DNA from: Litsea cubeba | Lineage: Eukaryota > Streptophyta > Magnoliopsida > Laurales > Lauraceae | Direction of reading: 5' to 3' | DNA: 64,000 bases | NCBI GenBank assembly: GCA_012931725.1 | Contig: CM022949.1 | Coordinates: forward strand, 60,636,106-60,700,105 | Shown: positions 23,283 to 34,360 of the stretch, one piece after another | How positions within the stretch are numbered: the first letter of the stretch is position 1 | How the letters are laid out: the number at the start of each line of letters is the position of its first letter | Made by a program: the position numbers and the translations under genes | Notes under the pieces: model-generated | What the model was told of the DNA's origin: nothing | Seen by the model: only the letters and a program-made list of their open reading frames with translations | The model's database searches: none

Positions 23283-25292
23283 TGATAGAAACTGCGATTC
23301 AGATCTGAACATCACTAGCGGAAGACGTTCATAGCTAATTTGTAACATGACAGATTTTAAAAAATCTGATTTGGGCAGCATAAATCAGCCATAGTGATCG
23401 CATAAGAACTCCATGAATTCATGACCAACAAGTGTATAATTAAAGGAGAATGAAGAAGACTATTACCTTGAAGATTTGTAGACTTCAAATCTCTGAAAAA
23501 ATAGATCCAAAGGGCTGAACTCAGACTTGCAATTAGCAAATAAATTGCTGGAATTTTCTGCAGTAGTATTGCCTTTGATCTTCTTCTCTATCTCACTTCC
23601 AAATCTGATTGGCTAAGATGGTGGGATCTTAATCTAGGAATTGAGAATTATTTTTCTAAGGAAAAATCTCAGATCTCAATCTCTCCTCAATGAAGAAGAA
23701 AACAATCAAGAAGCTGGACGTGTGGGACTCCTAGGATGCTCTCATAGTGTTGGACGTCCAAGGGAGTGCTTGCTTCCTTTTATAGAAAACTTTGGGATAG
23801 CTTTCCTAAAAAGTTATCTCTCCTAATTCTCAAAGATGTCCTAAAAGGAAAGTATAATCTAAAGATTTATTTCCTTTTAGAAACACTCTAATTAGAAAAG
23901 GAAACTAAGGAACTTCCCATGCAATTAGTAATCCTAGTTGTACAACACTTACTAATTTAAGTTTCTAATCAAAAAAGAAAACTTTCTCATAGGAATACTA
24001 ATCCAAAGAGGAGTCCAACCTTCCAAGTAGAGAGACCTACTCAAAATTGGAAACCTTACCCATGGAAATCCCATTAAGGACGTCCCACATACTAATGCAC
24101 ACCATGGCCCACAAATAATTTACCTAGAATTAAATTCATGTATGCCATCAAAGGCCTATTTGAATTTAAACTCAAAATTATTTTTCCACTAAAATAATTC
24201 ATCCGTATGTCATCTAAACATCCTAGGAAACCATGCCAATCTTGCAAAGTGACTAGAGAAGGGACCAAAAGACATATTTGCCATTGCCTCCCAAAATGAC
24301 CAAAATGTCCATGCTAAACCCATAGCAACATTAAGACAATTTTAACCTTAACTCATTCCACTAAAGAGTTATGGTTGAACTCCAGGGACAAATATATAAT
24401 ATAATAAGCTCGTCATAAAATGACAGTTGTCTTCGACCTACTAAGTGTAATGACCTGAATGCCCCTCTATGTAACATCCATAATCGAGTCAGGTTATCAC
24501 ATGTACTATCAACCTTCCCGATTACATCTAAACCTTAGAACTTCATATCCTTAACTTAATCATCATCCGGATATCATTCTCTTGGTCCAGGGAGCTACCC
24601 ACAAGTTCAATATCCATATGGAACATCCATATACTAAGATCTTAGATTTTAATGATTAATCGGATAATTCTAAGGGGACGATCATTCCATCATTAGATGG
24701 CATAGATTCTTTATTGCATCTGCACGTCCCAACTGATCAAGTCCGAGTACCCAAAACACAGAGCTGTTGACCCATGAAAAGAATCTCACCCATAGTGAAT
24801 TAAAGCACAAGAACTTGACTTCATCAGTTAATCCACAAATGCTCAAGATTAAGAGCACTGGTTACTCAGTAGCATGAGGTGACTTGACCTCTCTCAGTGA
24901 TAGTACTATTTTAGAGATCACACCTACCATGGTCCTGTTCAATGCATTGCATATGCACTAATGAGATGAATCCGGGAAAGCCCTCCCATGACTTAGGTAA
25001 GTCACCCTGAATACAGGAGAGTCTCTCATTATAACTTATACCAAGATGAAGTGCCCAGCTCCATCTCTCAGTTATGAACAAATTATGTGTTTTCAAGTGT
25101 CCATGAATTAGACCTATCTGTGTGTAGACACTACACACCTAATTCATTTACTAGAAATAATGGGCCTTACACAACCATACATATATACATGTTTAAGTAG
25201 AAAAGAGTCTTCCATTAAATAACCAATGAATATCCAGTAACAAAAGATGAGAGTGCAGCTAGTGGGCTTTAGGGCATACACCAATCCCAACA
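23283..25292 (-). repeat. 3' LTR of copia C
   Basis: Minus reading TGTTGGGATTGGTG...TTTCTATCA. The TATA box TATAAAAGG is at 23776-23784 and the palindrome TGGACGTCCA at 23751-23760, 15 bp downstream on minus. It matches 38424-40432 over its whole length. Confidence 0.92.
23751..23784 (-). promoter_or_regulatory. Copia C LTR core promoter
   Basis: TATAAAAGG (23784-23776 on minus), then a 15 bp gap, then the palindrome TGGACGTCCA (23760-23751). In the 5' LTR copy the palindrome is mutated to TAGACGTCCA (38892-38901). Confidence 0.65.
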
Positions 25293-25306
25293 AACTCCCA
25301 CTTGCA
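25293..25306 (-). other. Polypurine tract of copia C
   Basis: On minus, GTGCAAGTGGGAGTT abuts the LTR start TGTTGGG. Element F has the same tract next to its LTR end at 46019. Confidence 0.65.
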
Positions 25307-26929
25307 CTAAAGATCACTACTTCCTAACCTAACATCCATAGACTCAACATGAGAAGTGAAGACTTTCTCGGTAAGAGTCTTAGTGAATGGGTCAGCTAAG
25401 TTATTTGCCGAAGCAATATGCTCCACCACTATTTCTCCGTCCTGAATGAATTCCCGGATCAAGTGGTACTTTCTCTGAATGTGCTTGCCTTTCCTGTGAT
25501 TCTTGGGCTCTTTGCACTGTGCTACAGCACCAGTGTTATCGCAGTACATGACAATCGGTTTTTGCACTGCAGGAATAACTCCCAATTCCAACAGGAATCT
25601 TTTGAGCCATACTGCTTCCTTCGCAGCTTCCGATGCCGCCACATACTCTGCTTCCATGGTATAATCAGCAGTACAGGATTGCTTGACATTTCTCCATGAT
25701 ATAGCCCCTCCTGACAGAGTAAAGACGTATCCCGAAGTAGACTTTCTGGCATCTCTATCAGATTGAAAATCAGAGTCTGTATACGCCAATGGCGTTAGAT
25801 CATCTGCTCGAAAGGTTAGCATATAATCTTTCGTTCTCCGAAGATACTTGAATATATGCTTAACAGCTGTCCAATGCATAGGTCCAGGGTTTGACTGATA
25901 TCTGCTAACCATGCCAACGGCCAAGCAAATATTTGGTCTAGTACATAACATGGCATACATGAGGCTTCCAACATCGGATGCATATGGAACTCTCCTCATG
26001 CTCTCTATCTCTTCAAATGTCTTTGGACATTGATCTCAAGACAGTGGTACTCCATGTCTAGAAGGTAGGAGACCCTTCTTGGAGTCATGCATGTTAAATT
26101 TGACCAATATCTTCTCAATATATGAAGATTGGGATAGGGCTAACATCTTATTCTTGCGATCACGCAAAAGCTTGATCCCTAAGCTATAGCTGGCCTCACC
26201 CAAATCCTTCATCTGAAATTGAGAGGATAACCGAACCTTTGTGGATGACAATAAACCTACATCATTTCCTATGAGTAATATGTCATCTACATACAGAACA
26301 AAAAATGCAACTGCTTTTCCACTTCCTTTCTTATACACACATGGTTCATCAATGTTTTGATCAAAGCCAAAAGATTTGACTGCCTAATTAAACTTGATGT
26401 TCCATGATCTAGATGCTTGCTTAAGTCCATAAATGGACTTCTTAAGTTTACAAACCATGTTATCTTGGCCACTAGCAATGAAGCCCTCTGGTTGCATCAT
26501 GTAGATGCATTCGTCAAGACTTCCATTAAGAAAAGCTGTCTTGACATCCATTTGCCATATCTCGTAGTCATAATGACATGCGATGGCCAAGAGAATCCTT
26601 ATGGACTTAAGCATAGCCACTGGTGAAAAGGTTTCCTCATAATCGATACCCTCTTTCTGAGTATATCCTTTCACCACCAGTCTTGCTTTGAAGGTTTCCA
26701 CCTTCCCATCAACTCCTCTCTTCCTCTTGTAGATCCACTTGCACCCTATGGGTTTAATCCCTTCAGGTGCATCTACAAGTTCCCAGACTTGATTGGAATA
26801 CAAAGAATCCATTTCAGATTTCATCACTTGCTGCCACATGCCAGCATCTATATCCGTTACTGCTTCATCATAACTAGCAGGATCCTCAACCAGATCCTCA
26901 AAGTCTGTCTTAAAAGACACTCCTAGATA
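25307..26929 (-). pseudogene. Copia C pol, C-terminal half (RT, RNase H), broken
   Basis: Read on minus from the D insertion: DUF-free linker (ITDIDAG..WQQVMKSEMDSL), then RT with KPIGCKWIYKRKRG, TFKARLVVKGYTQKEGIDYE, WQMDVKTAFLNGSLDE and catalytic YVDDILLIGND. RNase H follows with YTDSDFQSDRDARKSTSGY, MEAEYVAASEA and YCDNTGAVA, and the stop is at 25307. Two nonsense codons are present: TAG at 26384-26386 (element F has CAG) and TGA at 26036-26038 (F has CGA). The protein once reverse-transcribed the element's RNA in virus-like particles; this copy cannot make it. Confidence 0.9.
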
Positions 26930-27540
26930 TCTTTTGTTGGATATCGCGATCACTGAGAGGGGGGGTGAATCAGTGATTTCTAAAAACAGGTCCAATTCAA
27001 CAACAAAACAAGTCAAACCACACAATGACACCAGATTTAACGTGGTTCACCAAAAGGCTACGTCCACGGATCAAAACCGTCCGAACACCGATCCGGTACA
27101 GGTCTGAATATATTTAGTCGCACCAACGACAAAGAGCACCAACCCTTAGTTTCAGATAGCACCAACTATCTAGGAAGCACCGACTCCCTTTACAATTTAT
27201 CTGCACCCACAGATAGGATCACCAAACCCCAAACACCAAGCACCAACTTGATGTAAAAACAGAATAGAAGATAAACTCTGTCTACAGCCCTTCCCTTCTA
27301 CAATTCTCTCTCTCTCAATCCCTTACAAATTGAAATTAAAGCATAAACAGAGAGACACTTATCTTATGGACGAAAACATCATCTTCAAGAGCACATCCTC
27401 GTCCTCACTTGCTGTAGAAAGATGCAGCACAACAGCACACAGCAACAGCAACAGTAACAGTAACAGCACCAGCACTCTCTTCTCTCTTCTCTTCTCTTCT
27501 TTCTCTCTCTGGTGTATCTTTAGAACGACCCATACATGCC

Positions 27541-27548
27541 TTTTTATA
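27541..27548 (-). promoter_or_regulatory. TATA box of Sirevirus D LTR
   Basis: TATAAAAA on minus in ACC-TATAAAAA-GGCATG; the same box is in the other LTR (about 33831-33838). Confidence 0.65.
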
Positions 27549-27674
27549 GGTTATGTTAACCCTTAATTGTATTCAAAATGGGCTACAATTCGTTTAGAAA
27601 GAGTCCCAAACAAATTAGATAAGAGTGCTGAATTTTCGTGCAAGACTTCTGTTTTTGCGCAACTCTGGTTCCCG

Positions 27675-27875
27675 TGCTCGGTCGACATCATGCTGTGCTC
27701 GGTCGACATCATACACTATCTGGAAACAGTCAATTATCGCGCTCGGTCGACATCCTGGGGTCCCGGTCGACCGAAGACACACTGTGTCACGAAAATAACT
27801 GGGAGCTACCTGAATCTGTTTCTGCAGGTTTCTCTTTGCTCGGTCGACCGCATGGGGTGCCCGGTCGACCGCATG
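27675..27875. repeat. CGGTCGAC palindrome cluster in Sirevirus D LTR
   Basis: Six copies of CGGTCGAC, several extended to CGGTCGACCG, partly at about 20-24 bp spacing (GCTCGGTCGACATCATGCTG, then GCTCGGTCGACCGCATGGGG). They are repeated in the other LTR at about 33965-34165. They sit upstream of the TATA box on minus, i.e. in U3. Confidence 0.75.
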
Positions 27876-28064
27876 CTCTGCTTCAGGAATTCTGAATTCC
27901 TGACTGTTTCAATTCTGATTCTTCTTTTCAGCTCTATCAACACCAGCCTTTTAACATCACGTTTGTGACAATGTGTTGACAAGAATTCCAACTTAAAACA
28001 ATACTTTGAGATATTAATTCCTTCAATTCTTCAAAGACTACTCAAGTCATCTCAAATTCCAACA

Positions 28065-28300
28065 ATCTCCCCCTTTGGAATTGTTGGCAACACTATTGGA
28101 ACCTCAACACTCACTTGGAATCAATTCTTAAATTCTGAAATAACAATCATCCACTGTCAACAATCTCCCCCTAGCTTTCATAGCATAACATCTCTCCTTG
28201 CTATCATAGCATAACATCTCTCCCCCTTTGACAACAAGTCCAAAGGGACCAAACCGAGGAGCGAATAGGATATTCAATGAATGCATTGCTCCCCCTTTCA
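28065..28300 (-). other. Multiple polypurine tracts (multi-PPT) of Sirevirus D
   Basis: Between the polyprotein stop and the 3' LTR the minus strand has four tracts: CAAAGGGGGAGAT directly at the LTR (28065), then TAGGGGGAGAT (28163), AAAGGGGGAGAGAT (about 28215) and GAAAGGGGGAGC (about 28288). A direct repeat, TCATAGCATAACATCTCTCC, occurs twice (about 28177 and 28205). Confidence 0.8.
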
Positions 28301-28310
28301 AGCACAACTC

Positions 28311-31300
28311 CTACGGTTTAGGAGAGTGAGTAACTCCTAACTTTTTCCGGAGATACTCGAAGACTTCCTTTGGCAGAGGTTTCATGAAAATATCAGCCAC
28401 TTGCTCAGTTGTTGGAACATATTCCAACTTGACCTCTCCATTAGCAACTTTATCTTTAAGAAAATGATAACGAATTGCTACATGCTTTGTTCGAGAGTGC
28501 TGAACAGGATTCTTAGATATATGAATTGCACTCGTGTTGTCACATAGGATCGGCGTAGGATCCGTTGTAGGAACTCCTAGATCAGAGAGCATTTGCCGCA
28601 TCCATAACACTTGCGTACAACAAGTTGCTGCTGCAATATATTCCGCTTCCGCTGTCGAAAGGGATACTGAGTCTTGCTTCTTACTATGCCAAGCAACTAA
28701 ACTTTCTCCAAGATAAAATGCGCCGCCGCTAGTACTCTTGCGATCATCTACGCATCCAGCCCAATCGGCATCAGAATATGCAACAAGAGTGAAGGATTTG
28801 CCTTTGGGATACCAGATACCAAGCTCCATAGTACCTTTCAGATATCGAAAGATTCTTTTCACTGCTGTAAGGTGCGTTTCAGTTGGTGCTGCTTGAAAAC
28901 GTGCAACCATACATACTGCTTGTAGAAGATCTGGTCTTGTAGCAGTCAAGTAGAGCAAGCTTCCTATCATAGAGCGATAGGAGGTATGATCAACGGACGA
29001 GGCCTTATCATCTTTGCTAAGCTTCGTGTTCGTTGACATTGGTGTGCTCACTGGCTTGCTGTCTTCCATATTGAACCGTTTCAGCATTTCCTTAATGTAC
29101 TTCATCTGTGATATGAAGATACCATGTTTCAGCTGCTGAACTTGTAAACCAAGGAAGAACTTTAGTTCTCCAAGCATTGACATCTCAAATTCTTTCTTCA
29201 TCTCTTCTGCAAAATTCCTGCATATCTCCTCATCATTGCCACCAAAGATTATGTCATCAACATAAACAATGACAACCAGCTGTTTGCTTAACTCAGTTTT
29301 GACATACAGATTGCTATCAACCATTCCTTTTCCAAAACCGATCTTGCGGAGATAGAGATCCAGCCTTGCATACCATGCCCTTGGCGCTTGTTTCAGTCCA
29401 TAAAGAGCCTTTTTCAACTTGCACACTAGATCTGAATTTTTGCTGATGAGAAAACCATCAGGTTGCTCAATGTAGACCTCTTCTTCAAGTAAACCATTCA
29501 AGAAAGCTGACTTTACGTCCATCTGAAATACCTTGAAGGTTTTGTATGCTGCCAATGCAAGAAACATACGAATAGCTTCCAGACGAGCCACCGGTGCAAA
29601 GGTCTCTTCAAAATCTATGCCTTCAACTTGAGCATAGCCTTTACAAACCAACCTTGCTTTGTTTCTAATGACTTGACCATCTTCATTCAGCTTATTCCTA
29701 AAGACCCATTTAGTACCAATAACATTCTTATCAGTAGGTCTAGGAACAAGTTCCCATGTGGAGTTCTTCTCAATTTGCTCCAACTCCTCATGCATAGATT
29801 TCAACCAACTTTCATAGAGACTGGCTTCAGCCACAGTCTTGGGTTCAATGGTGGACACAAGTGAGTAATTGCTAACTACACTTTGTCTAGTTTGAACGCC
29901 TGCCTTAGGATCTCCAATGATTTGATCCTTAGGGTGTTGCTCTACCCAAGTGCTGTGCTTCTTAGGTGAAGTATCTTCTGAGTCATCCTTTGATTTCTCA
30001 GAATCATTAGATTCAGCCATCTCATCATCAATCTCACTCGAGTCCTCATAAACTGGACTGTCATTATGAGTTGCATTCTTTGGTACAATATTCTCATCTA
30101 TTCTCACATCAGCACTTTCTATGATTTTTCTGGTTCTTTTGTTAAGACACCTATATGCCTTGCTAGTAGAGGAGTAACCCAGAAATATACCTTCGTCAGC
30201 TCTTTCTTCAAATTTGCCCTGATTTTGTTCGAGCCGCTTGATGTAACACTTGCTGCCGAAGACTCTGAAGTGCTTGACTGTTGCTTTTCTTCCAAACCAT
30301 AGCTCATAGGGAGTTTTGTCTTCATGTGGCCTGATCAAGCATCGATTTTGAATGTATACAGCCGTATGAATTGCCTCTTTCCAATACTTGTCAGCCATCT
30401 TGCTTTCACTTAGCATCGTACGAGCCATCTCTTGTACGGTGCGATTCTTCCGTTCCACAACTCCATTTTGCTGTGGAGTTCTAGGGGCTGAGTACTGTCT
30501 TTGAATGCCATGATGTTCACAATATTTAGTGAACTCTTCAGATGTGAACTCGCCTCCACGATCAGACCTTAAAATCTTGATACGTTTTTCCAATTGATTT
30601 TCAACCTGTGCTTTAAACACTTTAAAACGATCAAGTGCTTGATGCTTATGCTTAAGAAACAATACCCATGTCATACAAGTATAATCATCAATGCATAACA
30701 TGAAATACTTATCTCCATTGGTGCTTTGAGTTCGCATCGGTCCACAGAGATCAGTGTGCACTAGCTCAAGAGGTTTCTTGGAATGATGCTCCTTTGACTT
30801 GAACATAACCCTCGTTTGCTTTCCCTTTTGGCAAGAGTCGCAAATGGGATTGGAAGGCTTTTCAACTGTAGACATGCCTCTTACAGCCTTTGAATTGCAA
30901 ATCTTTGACATGTTATCAAAGCTTAGATGCCCAAGGCGTTTGTGCCACAACCAACTTTCCTCTGTCCGACTCATCAAGCAGGTCTTTTCAGCTCCATCTG
31001 ACAATGTATAGAGATTTCCAGCAGTTCTTGATCCAGTTGCCACTGTTTTGCCGTTGCTACTCTTCTTGATGGCAAACCCATTCTTTGTGAAGATAACTTC
31101 GTGACCCTTGTCACAGATCTGGCTCACACTAAGCAGGTTGTGTCTCAATCCAGACACATATAAGACTTCTTCAGATCTGATCTTGTTTTCCATAAGCTGA
31201 ATAACACCTTTTCCGCAGATTTTGGCACCATCATTGTTGCCAAACTTCACTGAACCGCCTTCATAGTGCTGTAATTTGATGAATTTCTCTTTATCACCAG

Positions 31301-33170
31301 TCATATGGCTTGAACAACCACTATCAAGGACCCATGGTGCTGCCTTCTTTTGTGCATTGAATGCCATTTGCACAATGAGAGATTCTTTGGGACTTTCTGC
31401 ACTTTGCTTTGCTCTCCAAGCCTTGACTAACTTGAGTTTCTTTTCAACCTGAAATTTGTTAGCAATATGCAACCTACAATCCCTAGCCAAGTGTCCATAA
31501 TTATAGCACTTATGGCACTCAATTTTGTGGCTACTTAAGATTGAAAAAGGGTTCCTAGTCACAAATGGGCTGTTTCTAACATAGAATTTGCAATCAGCTC
31601 TTTTATGTCCAAACATATTACAATGAAAGCAATAACCATAGAATTTGTATCTTCTTTGTGGCTGGTTAGTCTTCATTACCTTTCTAACTGGAATGGACTC
31701 CTTTCTAGGTTGAGTGGGCTTCATAGAGTTAGAAGGTGCAGTGACTTGCTTCACAAACTCTTTCTTTTCAGGAGGTGCAATCTTAGAGGATTCATCTTTC
31801 TCAAATCCTAGACCAAATCTGAAGTGGGCAGGTCTTTGAACTTTCAGTAGTTTATCGAGTTTCATAGTCCCTTCAATCGCTTGGAGCGCTTTGAGTTTTT
31901 TGCTATTTTCCAAAATTTCAGCCTTTGCTCTTGCGATCTCAGTTTCAAGTTTCATAGCCTCTTCCTTTTTGATACTTATTTGGTTTTCAAGGATTTCTAC
32001 CATTCTTTTATATTCTTCTACTTGAGTTTTCAAAGCAATAATAGAACTTTCAGATTCATGGAGAAGTTTCAGATTTTTCTTACTTGTTTTGCGTTCCATG
32101 CTAAGCTTCTCAAGTGCGGCTATGAGTTCCTCTTCAAGATTGACTTCAGCCTCCTCTTCCTCTTCCGGATCTAGCTCTTCTTCTTCTTCAACAGTGACCA
32201 TGAAGAGAGCTTCGGTTGATTCATCATCGTCTGAAGATTCAGATGTGCTGTCATCTTGTTGACATAAAAAGTTTTTAGCTTTGCCTCTTTTTCTGAAATT
32301 TCTCTTTCCTTTACTCTTTTCAGCATAAGAGTCATTATCATTGTCTTCTTTTAGCGGACACTTCGCAGCAAAGTGACCAACACCTCCACAATTGAAGCAT
32401 TTAAAGGGTAGCTTCCCTTTGTACTTGCCATTGCTTCCTTTCTTCAACTTTCTAACAAATTGAGCCTCAAGCTCATCATCATCAGAATCAACATCATGAC
32501 CAGCAGTCTCTTTTGCCTTTTTCTGAACTTTGAAGGCCGCTTCTTTATCAGATGAAGACGTCTTTCCTATGCGCATCTCATAGGCAGTTAGAGAACCATG
32601 TAACTCATCCATGGAAAATGCATTCAGATCTTTGGCTTCTTCGATGGCTGAGACTTTTGAATCAAACCGGGGAAGAAGAGATCTTAGAACCTTTTTGACG
32701 ATGACCGGCTCTTTAATCTCCTCCCCTAGTCCACGAATGTCATTCGTGACTTCATTCACTCGTTGCATATACGAATCAACATTCTCGCTTTCCTCCATGC
32801 GAAGAGACTCGAATTGAGAGCGATGAGTTTGCAATTTGGCTTCTTTAATCTTCTCATCACCTTCATGTATGCTTTGCAACTTGTCCCAAATTTCCTTGGC
32901 TGTTTTGCATGCAATTACTTTGACAAGCTCGCTATCCACAAGGCCACTAAAGAGTGCATTCTGCGCCTTGGAGTCGTTGTCTGCCAACTTCTTCGATGCA
33001 GTATCATTGGGTACGGTGGCAGTATTGTAACCGACTCTGACAGCCTCCCAAACATCATAGCCAAGAGATTTGATGAAGGCTTGCATCCTAATCTTCCAAA
33101 AAGAGTAATTAGAACCATCAAACAGAGGTGCTTTCATATTCCCTGTATTGACTGCCATGTGATTTGACAA
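28311..33170 (-). CDS. Sirevirus-like copia gag-pol polyprotein, intact, 1619 codons
   Basis: Makes the structural and replicative proteins of element D. Gag has PLFDGSNYSFWKIRM near residue 15 and a UBN2-type core to about 205. There are three CCHC zinc knuckles: CFNCGGVGHFAAKC (258-271), CFHCNMFGHKRADC (514-527) and CHKCYNYGHLARDC (552-565). Between the first two lies a glutamate/aspartate-rich stretch (306-345) and a predicted coiled coil (345-440). Protease VLDSGCSSHMTG (DSG 616-618), pre-integrase HKRLGH (743) with CDSCQKGK, integrase triad D807, D870, E906, RT with QMDVKSAFLNG and YVDDIIFGGND (about 1303), and RNase H from YSDADWAGC to the end. One frame, no stop. The start ATG is 54 bp from the LTR. 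Long gag is typical of Sireviruses; no envelope-like frame follows. Confidence 0.95.
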   Translation of the reverse strand: MSNHMAVNTGNMKAPLFDGSNYSFWKIRMQAFIKSLGYDVWEAVRVGYNTATVPNDTASKKLADNDSKAQNALFSGLVDSELVKVIACKTAKEIWDKLQSIHEGDEKIKEAKLQTHRSQFESLRMEESENVDSYMQRVNEVTNDIRGLGEEIKEPVIVKKVLRSLLPRFDSKVSAIEEAKDLNAFSMDELHGSLTAYEMRIGKTSSSDKEAAFKVQKKAKETAGHDVDSDDDELEAQFVRKLKKGSNGKYKGKLPFKCFNCGGVGHFAAKCPLKEDNDNDSYAEKSKGKRNFRKRGKAKNFLCQQDDSTSESSDDDESTEALFMVTVEEEEELDPEEEEEAEVNLEEELIAALEKLSMERKTSKKNLKLLHESESSIIALKTQVEEYKRMVEILENQISIKKEEAMKLETEIARAKAEILENSKKLKALQAIEGTMKLDKLLKVQRPAHFRFGLGFEKDESSKIAPPEKKEFVKQVTAPSNSMKPTQPRKESIPVRKVMKTNQPQRRYKFYGYCFHCNMFGHKRADCKFYVRNSPFVTRNPFSILSSHKIECHKCYNYGHLARDCRLHIANKFQVEKKLKLVKAWRAKQSAESPKESLIVQMAFNAQKKAAPWVLDSGCSSHMTGDKEKFIKLQHYEGGSVKFGNNDGAKICGKGVIQLMENKIRSEEVLYVSGLRHNLLSVSQICDKGHEVIFTKNGFAIKKSSNGKTVATGSRTAGNLYTLSDGAEKTCLMSRTEESWLWHKRLGHLSFDNMSKICNSKAVRGMSTVEKPSNPICDSCQKGKQTRVMFKSKEHHSKKPLELVHTDLCGPMRTQSTNGDKYFMLCIDDYTCMTWVLFLKHKHQALDRFKVFKAQVENQLEKRIKILRSDRGGEFTSEEFTKYCEHHGIQRQYSAPRTPQQNGVVERKNRTVQEMARTMLSESKMADKYWKEAIHTAVYIQNRCLIRPHEDKTPYELWFGRKATVKHFRVFGSKCYIKRLEQNQGKFEERADEGIFLGYSSTSKAYRCLNKRTRKIIESADVRIDENIVPKNATHNDSPVYEDSSEIDDEMAESNDSEKSKDDSEDTSPKKHSTWVEQHPKDQIIGDPKAGVQTRQSVVSNYSLVSTIEPKTVAEASLYESWLKSMHEELEQIEKNSTWELVPRPTDKNVIGTKWVFRNKLNEDGQVIRNKARLVCKGYAQVEGIDFEETFAPVARLEAIRMFLALAAYKTFKVFQMDVKSAFLNGLLEEEVYIEQPDGFLISKNSDLVCKLKKALYGLKQAPRAWYARLDLYLRKIGFGKGMVDSNLYVKTELSKQLVVIVYVDDIIFGGNDEEICRNFAEEMKKEFEMSMLGELKFFLGLQVQQLKHGIFISQMKYIKEMLKRFNMEDSKPVSTPMSTNTKLSKDDKASSVDHTSYRSMIGSLLYLTATRPDLLQAVCMVARFQAAPTETHLTAVKRIFRYLKGTMELGIWYPKGKSFTLVAYSDADWAGCVDDRKSTSGGAFYLGESLVAWHSKKQDSVSLSTAEAEYIAAATCCTQVLWMRQMLSDLGVPTTDPTPILCDNTSAIHISKNPVQHSRTKHVAIRYHFLKDKVANGEVKLEYVPTTEQVADIFMKPLPKEVFEYLRKKLGVTHSPKP

Positions 33171-33210
33171 GAGATCACCCTTAGCTTATTAAACTGATCA
33201 AGGGAACCTC

Positions 33211-33222
33211 GCTCTGATACCA
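33211..33222 (-). other. Primer binding site of Sirevirus D
   Basis: TGGTATCAGAGC on minus, two bases (AT) after the LTR end CCAACA: the standard initiator-methionine tRNA site. Confidence 0.9.
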
Positions 33223-33224
33223 AT

Positions 33225-34355
33225 TGTTGGATATCGCGATCACTGAGAGGGGGGGTGAATCAGTGATTTCTAAAAACAGGTCCAATTCAACAACAAAACA
33301 AGTCAAACCACACAATGACACCAGATTTAACGTGGTTCACCAAAAGGCTACGTCCACGGATCAAAACCGTCCGAACACCGATCCGGTACAGGTCTGAATA
33401 TATTTAGTCGCACCAACGACAAAGAGCACCAACCCTTAGTTTCAGATAGCACCAACTATCTAGGAAGCACCAACTCCCTTTACAATTTATCTACACCCAC
33501 AGATAGGATCACCAAACCCCAAACACCAAGCACCAACTTGATGTAAAAATAGAATAGAAGATAAACTCTGTCTACAGCCCTTCCCTTCTACAATTCTCTC
33601 TCTCTCAATCCCTTACAAATTGAAATTAAAGCATAAACAGAGAGACACTTATCTTATGGACGAAAACATCATCTTCAAGAGCACATCCTCGTCCTCACTT
33701 GCTGTAGAAAGATGCAGCACAACAGCACACAGCAACAGCAACAGTAACAGTAACAGCACCAGCACTCTCTTCTCTCTTCTCTTCTCTTCTTTCTCTCTCT
33801 GGTGTATCTTTAGAACGACCCATACATGCCTTTTTATAGGTTATGTTAACCCTTAATTGTATTCAAAACGTGCTACAATTCGTTTAGAAAGAGTCCCAAA
33901 CAAATTAGATAAGAGTGCTGAATTTTCGTGCAAGACTTCTGTTTTTGCGCAACTCTGGTTCCCGTGCTCGGTCGACATCATGCTGTGCTCGGTCGACATC
34001 ATACACTATCTGGAAACAGTCAATTATCGCGCTCGGTCGACATCCTGGGGTCCCGGTCGACCGAAGACACACTGTGTCACGAAAATAACTGGGACCTACC
34101 TGAATCTGTTTCTGCAGGTTTCTCTTTGCTCGGTCGACCGCATGGGGTGCCCCGGTCGACCGCATGCTCTGCTTCAGGAATTCTGAATTCCTGACTGTTT
34201 CAATTCTGATTCTTCTTTTCAGCTCTATCAACACCAGCCTTTTAACATCACGTTTGTGACAATGTGTTGACAAGAATTCCAACTTAAAACAATACTTTGA
34301 GATATTAATTCCTTCAATTCTTCGAAGACTACTCAAGTCATCTCAAATTCCAACA
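33225..34355 (-). repeat. 5' LTR of Sirevirus D
   Basis: Near-identical to 26935-28064. Differences include CACCGACTC/CACCAACTC, ATCTGCACC/ATCTACACC, AAAATGGGC/AAAACGTGC, GGGAGCT/GGGACCT and one extra C. Confidence 0.93.
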
Positions 34356-34360
34356 TCTTT

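Larger units (their letters stand above)
26935..28064 (-). repeat. 3' LTR of Sirevirus D
   Basis: About 1.13 kb. TATA box TATAAAAA (27541-27548 on +, read on minus). Contains CT-rich and ACA/AGC simple repeats and a cluster of CGGTCGAC palindromes (27675-27875). Confidence 0.93.
26935..34355 (-). mobile_element. Sirevirus-like copia D, TSD TCTTT, complete and young
   Basis: LTRs 26935-28064 and 33225-34355, both TGTTGGATATCGCG...CCAACA, with target site duplication TCTTT at 26930-26934 and 34356-34360, inside the pol of element C. The LTRs differ by seven substitutions and one indel by eye. It has an exact initiator-Met primer site, a single long polyprotein frame and several polypurine tracts before the 3' LTR, a known hallmark of Sireviruses. 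It looks structurally complete. Confidence 0.93.

Noticed and set aside
25418..25699. + strand frames opposite the polyproteins (also 32763-33167, 49760-50350, 53343-53603)
   Set aside because: Antisense shadows of gag-pol with no domain of their own.
27330..27968. Ser/Asn-rich and GRPH-rich frames, present again at 33620-34186
   Set aside because: They recur only because both LTRs of D are near-identical; they come from AGC/AAC simple repeats and the CGGTCGAC repeats, and differ in frame between the two LTRs.
28065..28310. Envelope-like third frame expected in some Sireviruses
   Set aside because: Only ~250 bp of polypurine-rich untranslated sequence separates the polyprotein stop from the 3' LTR; no room for such a gene.
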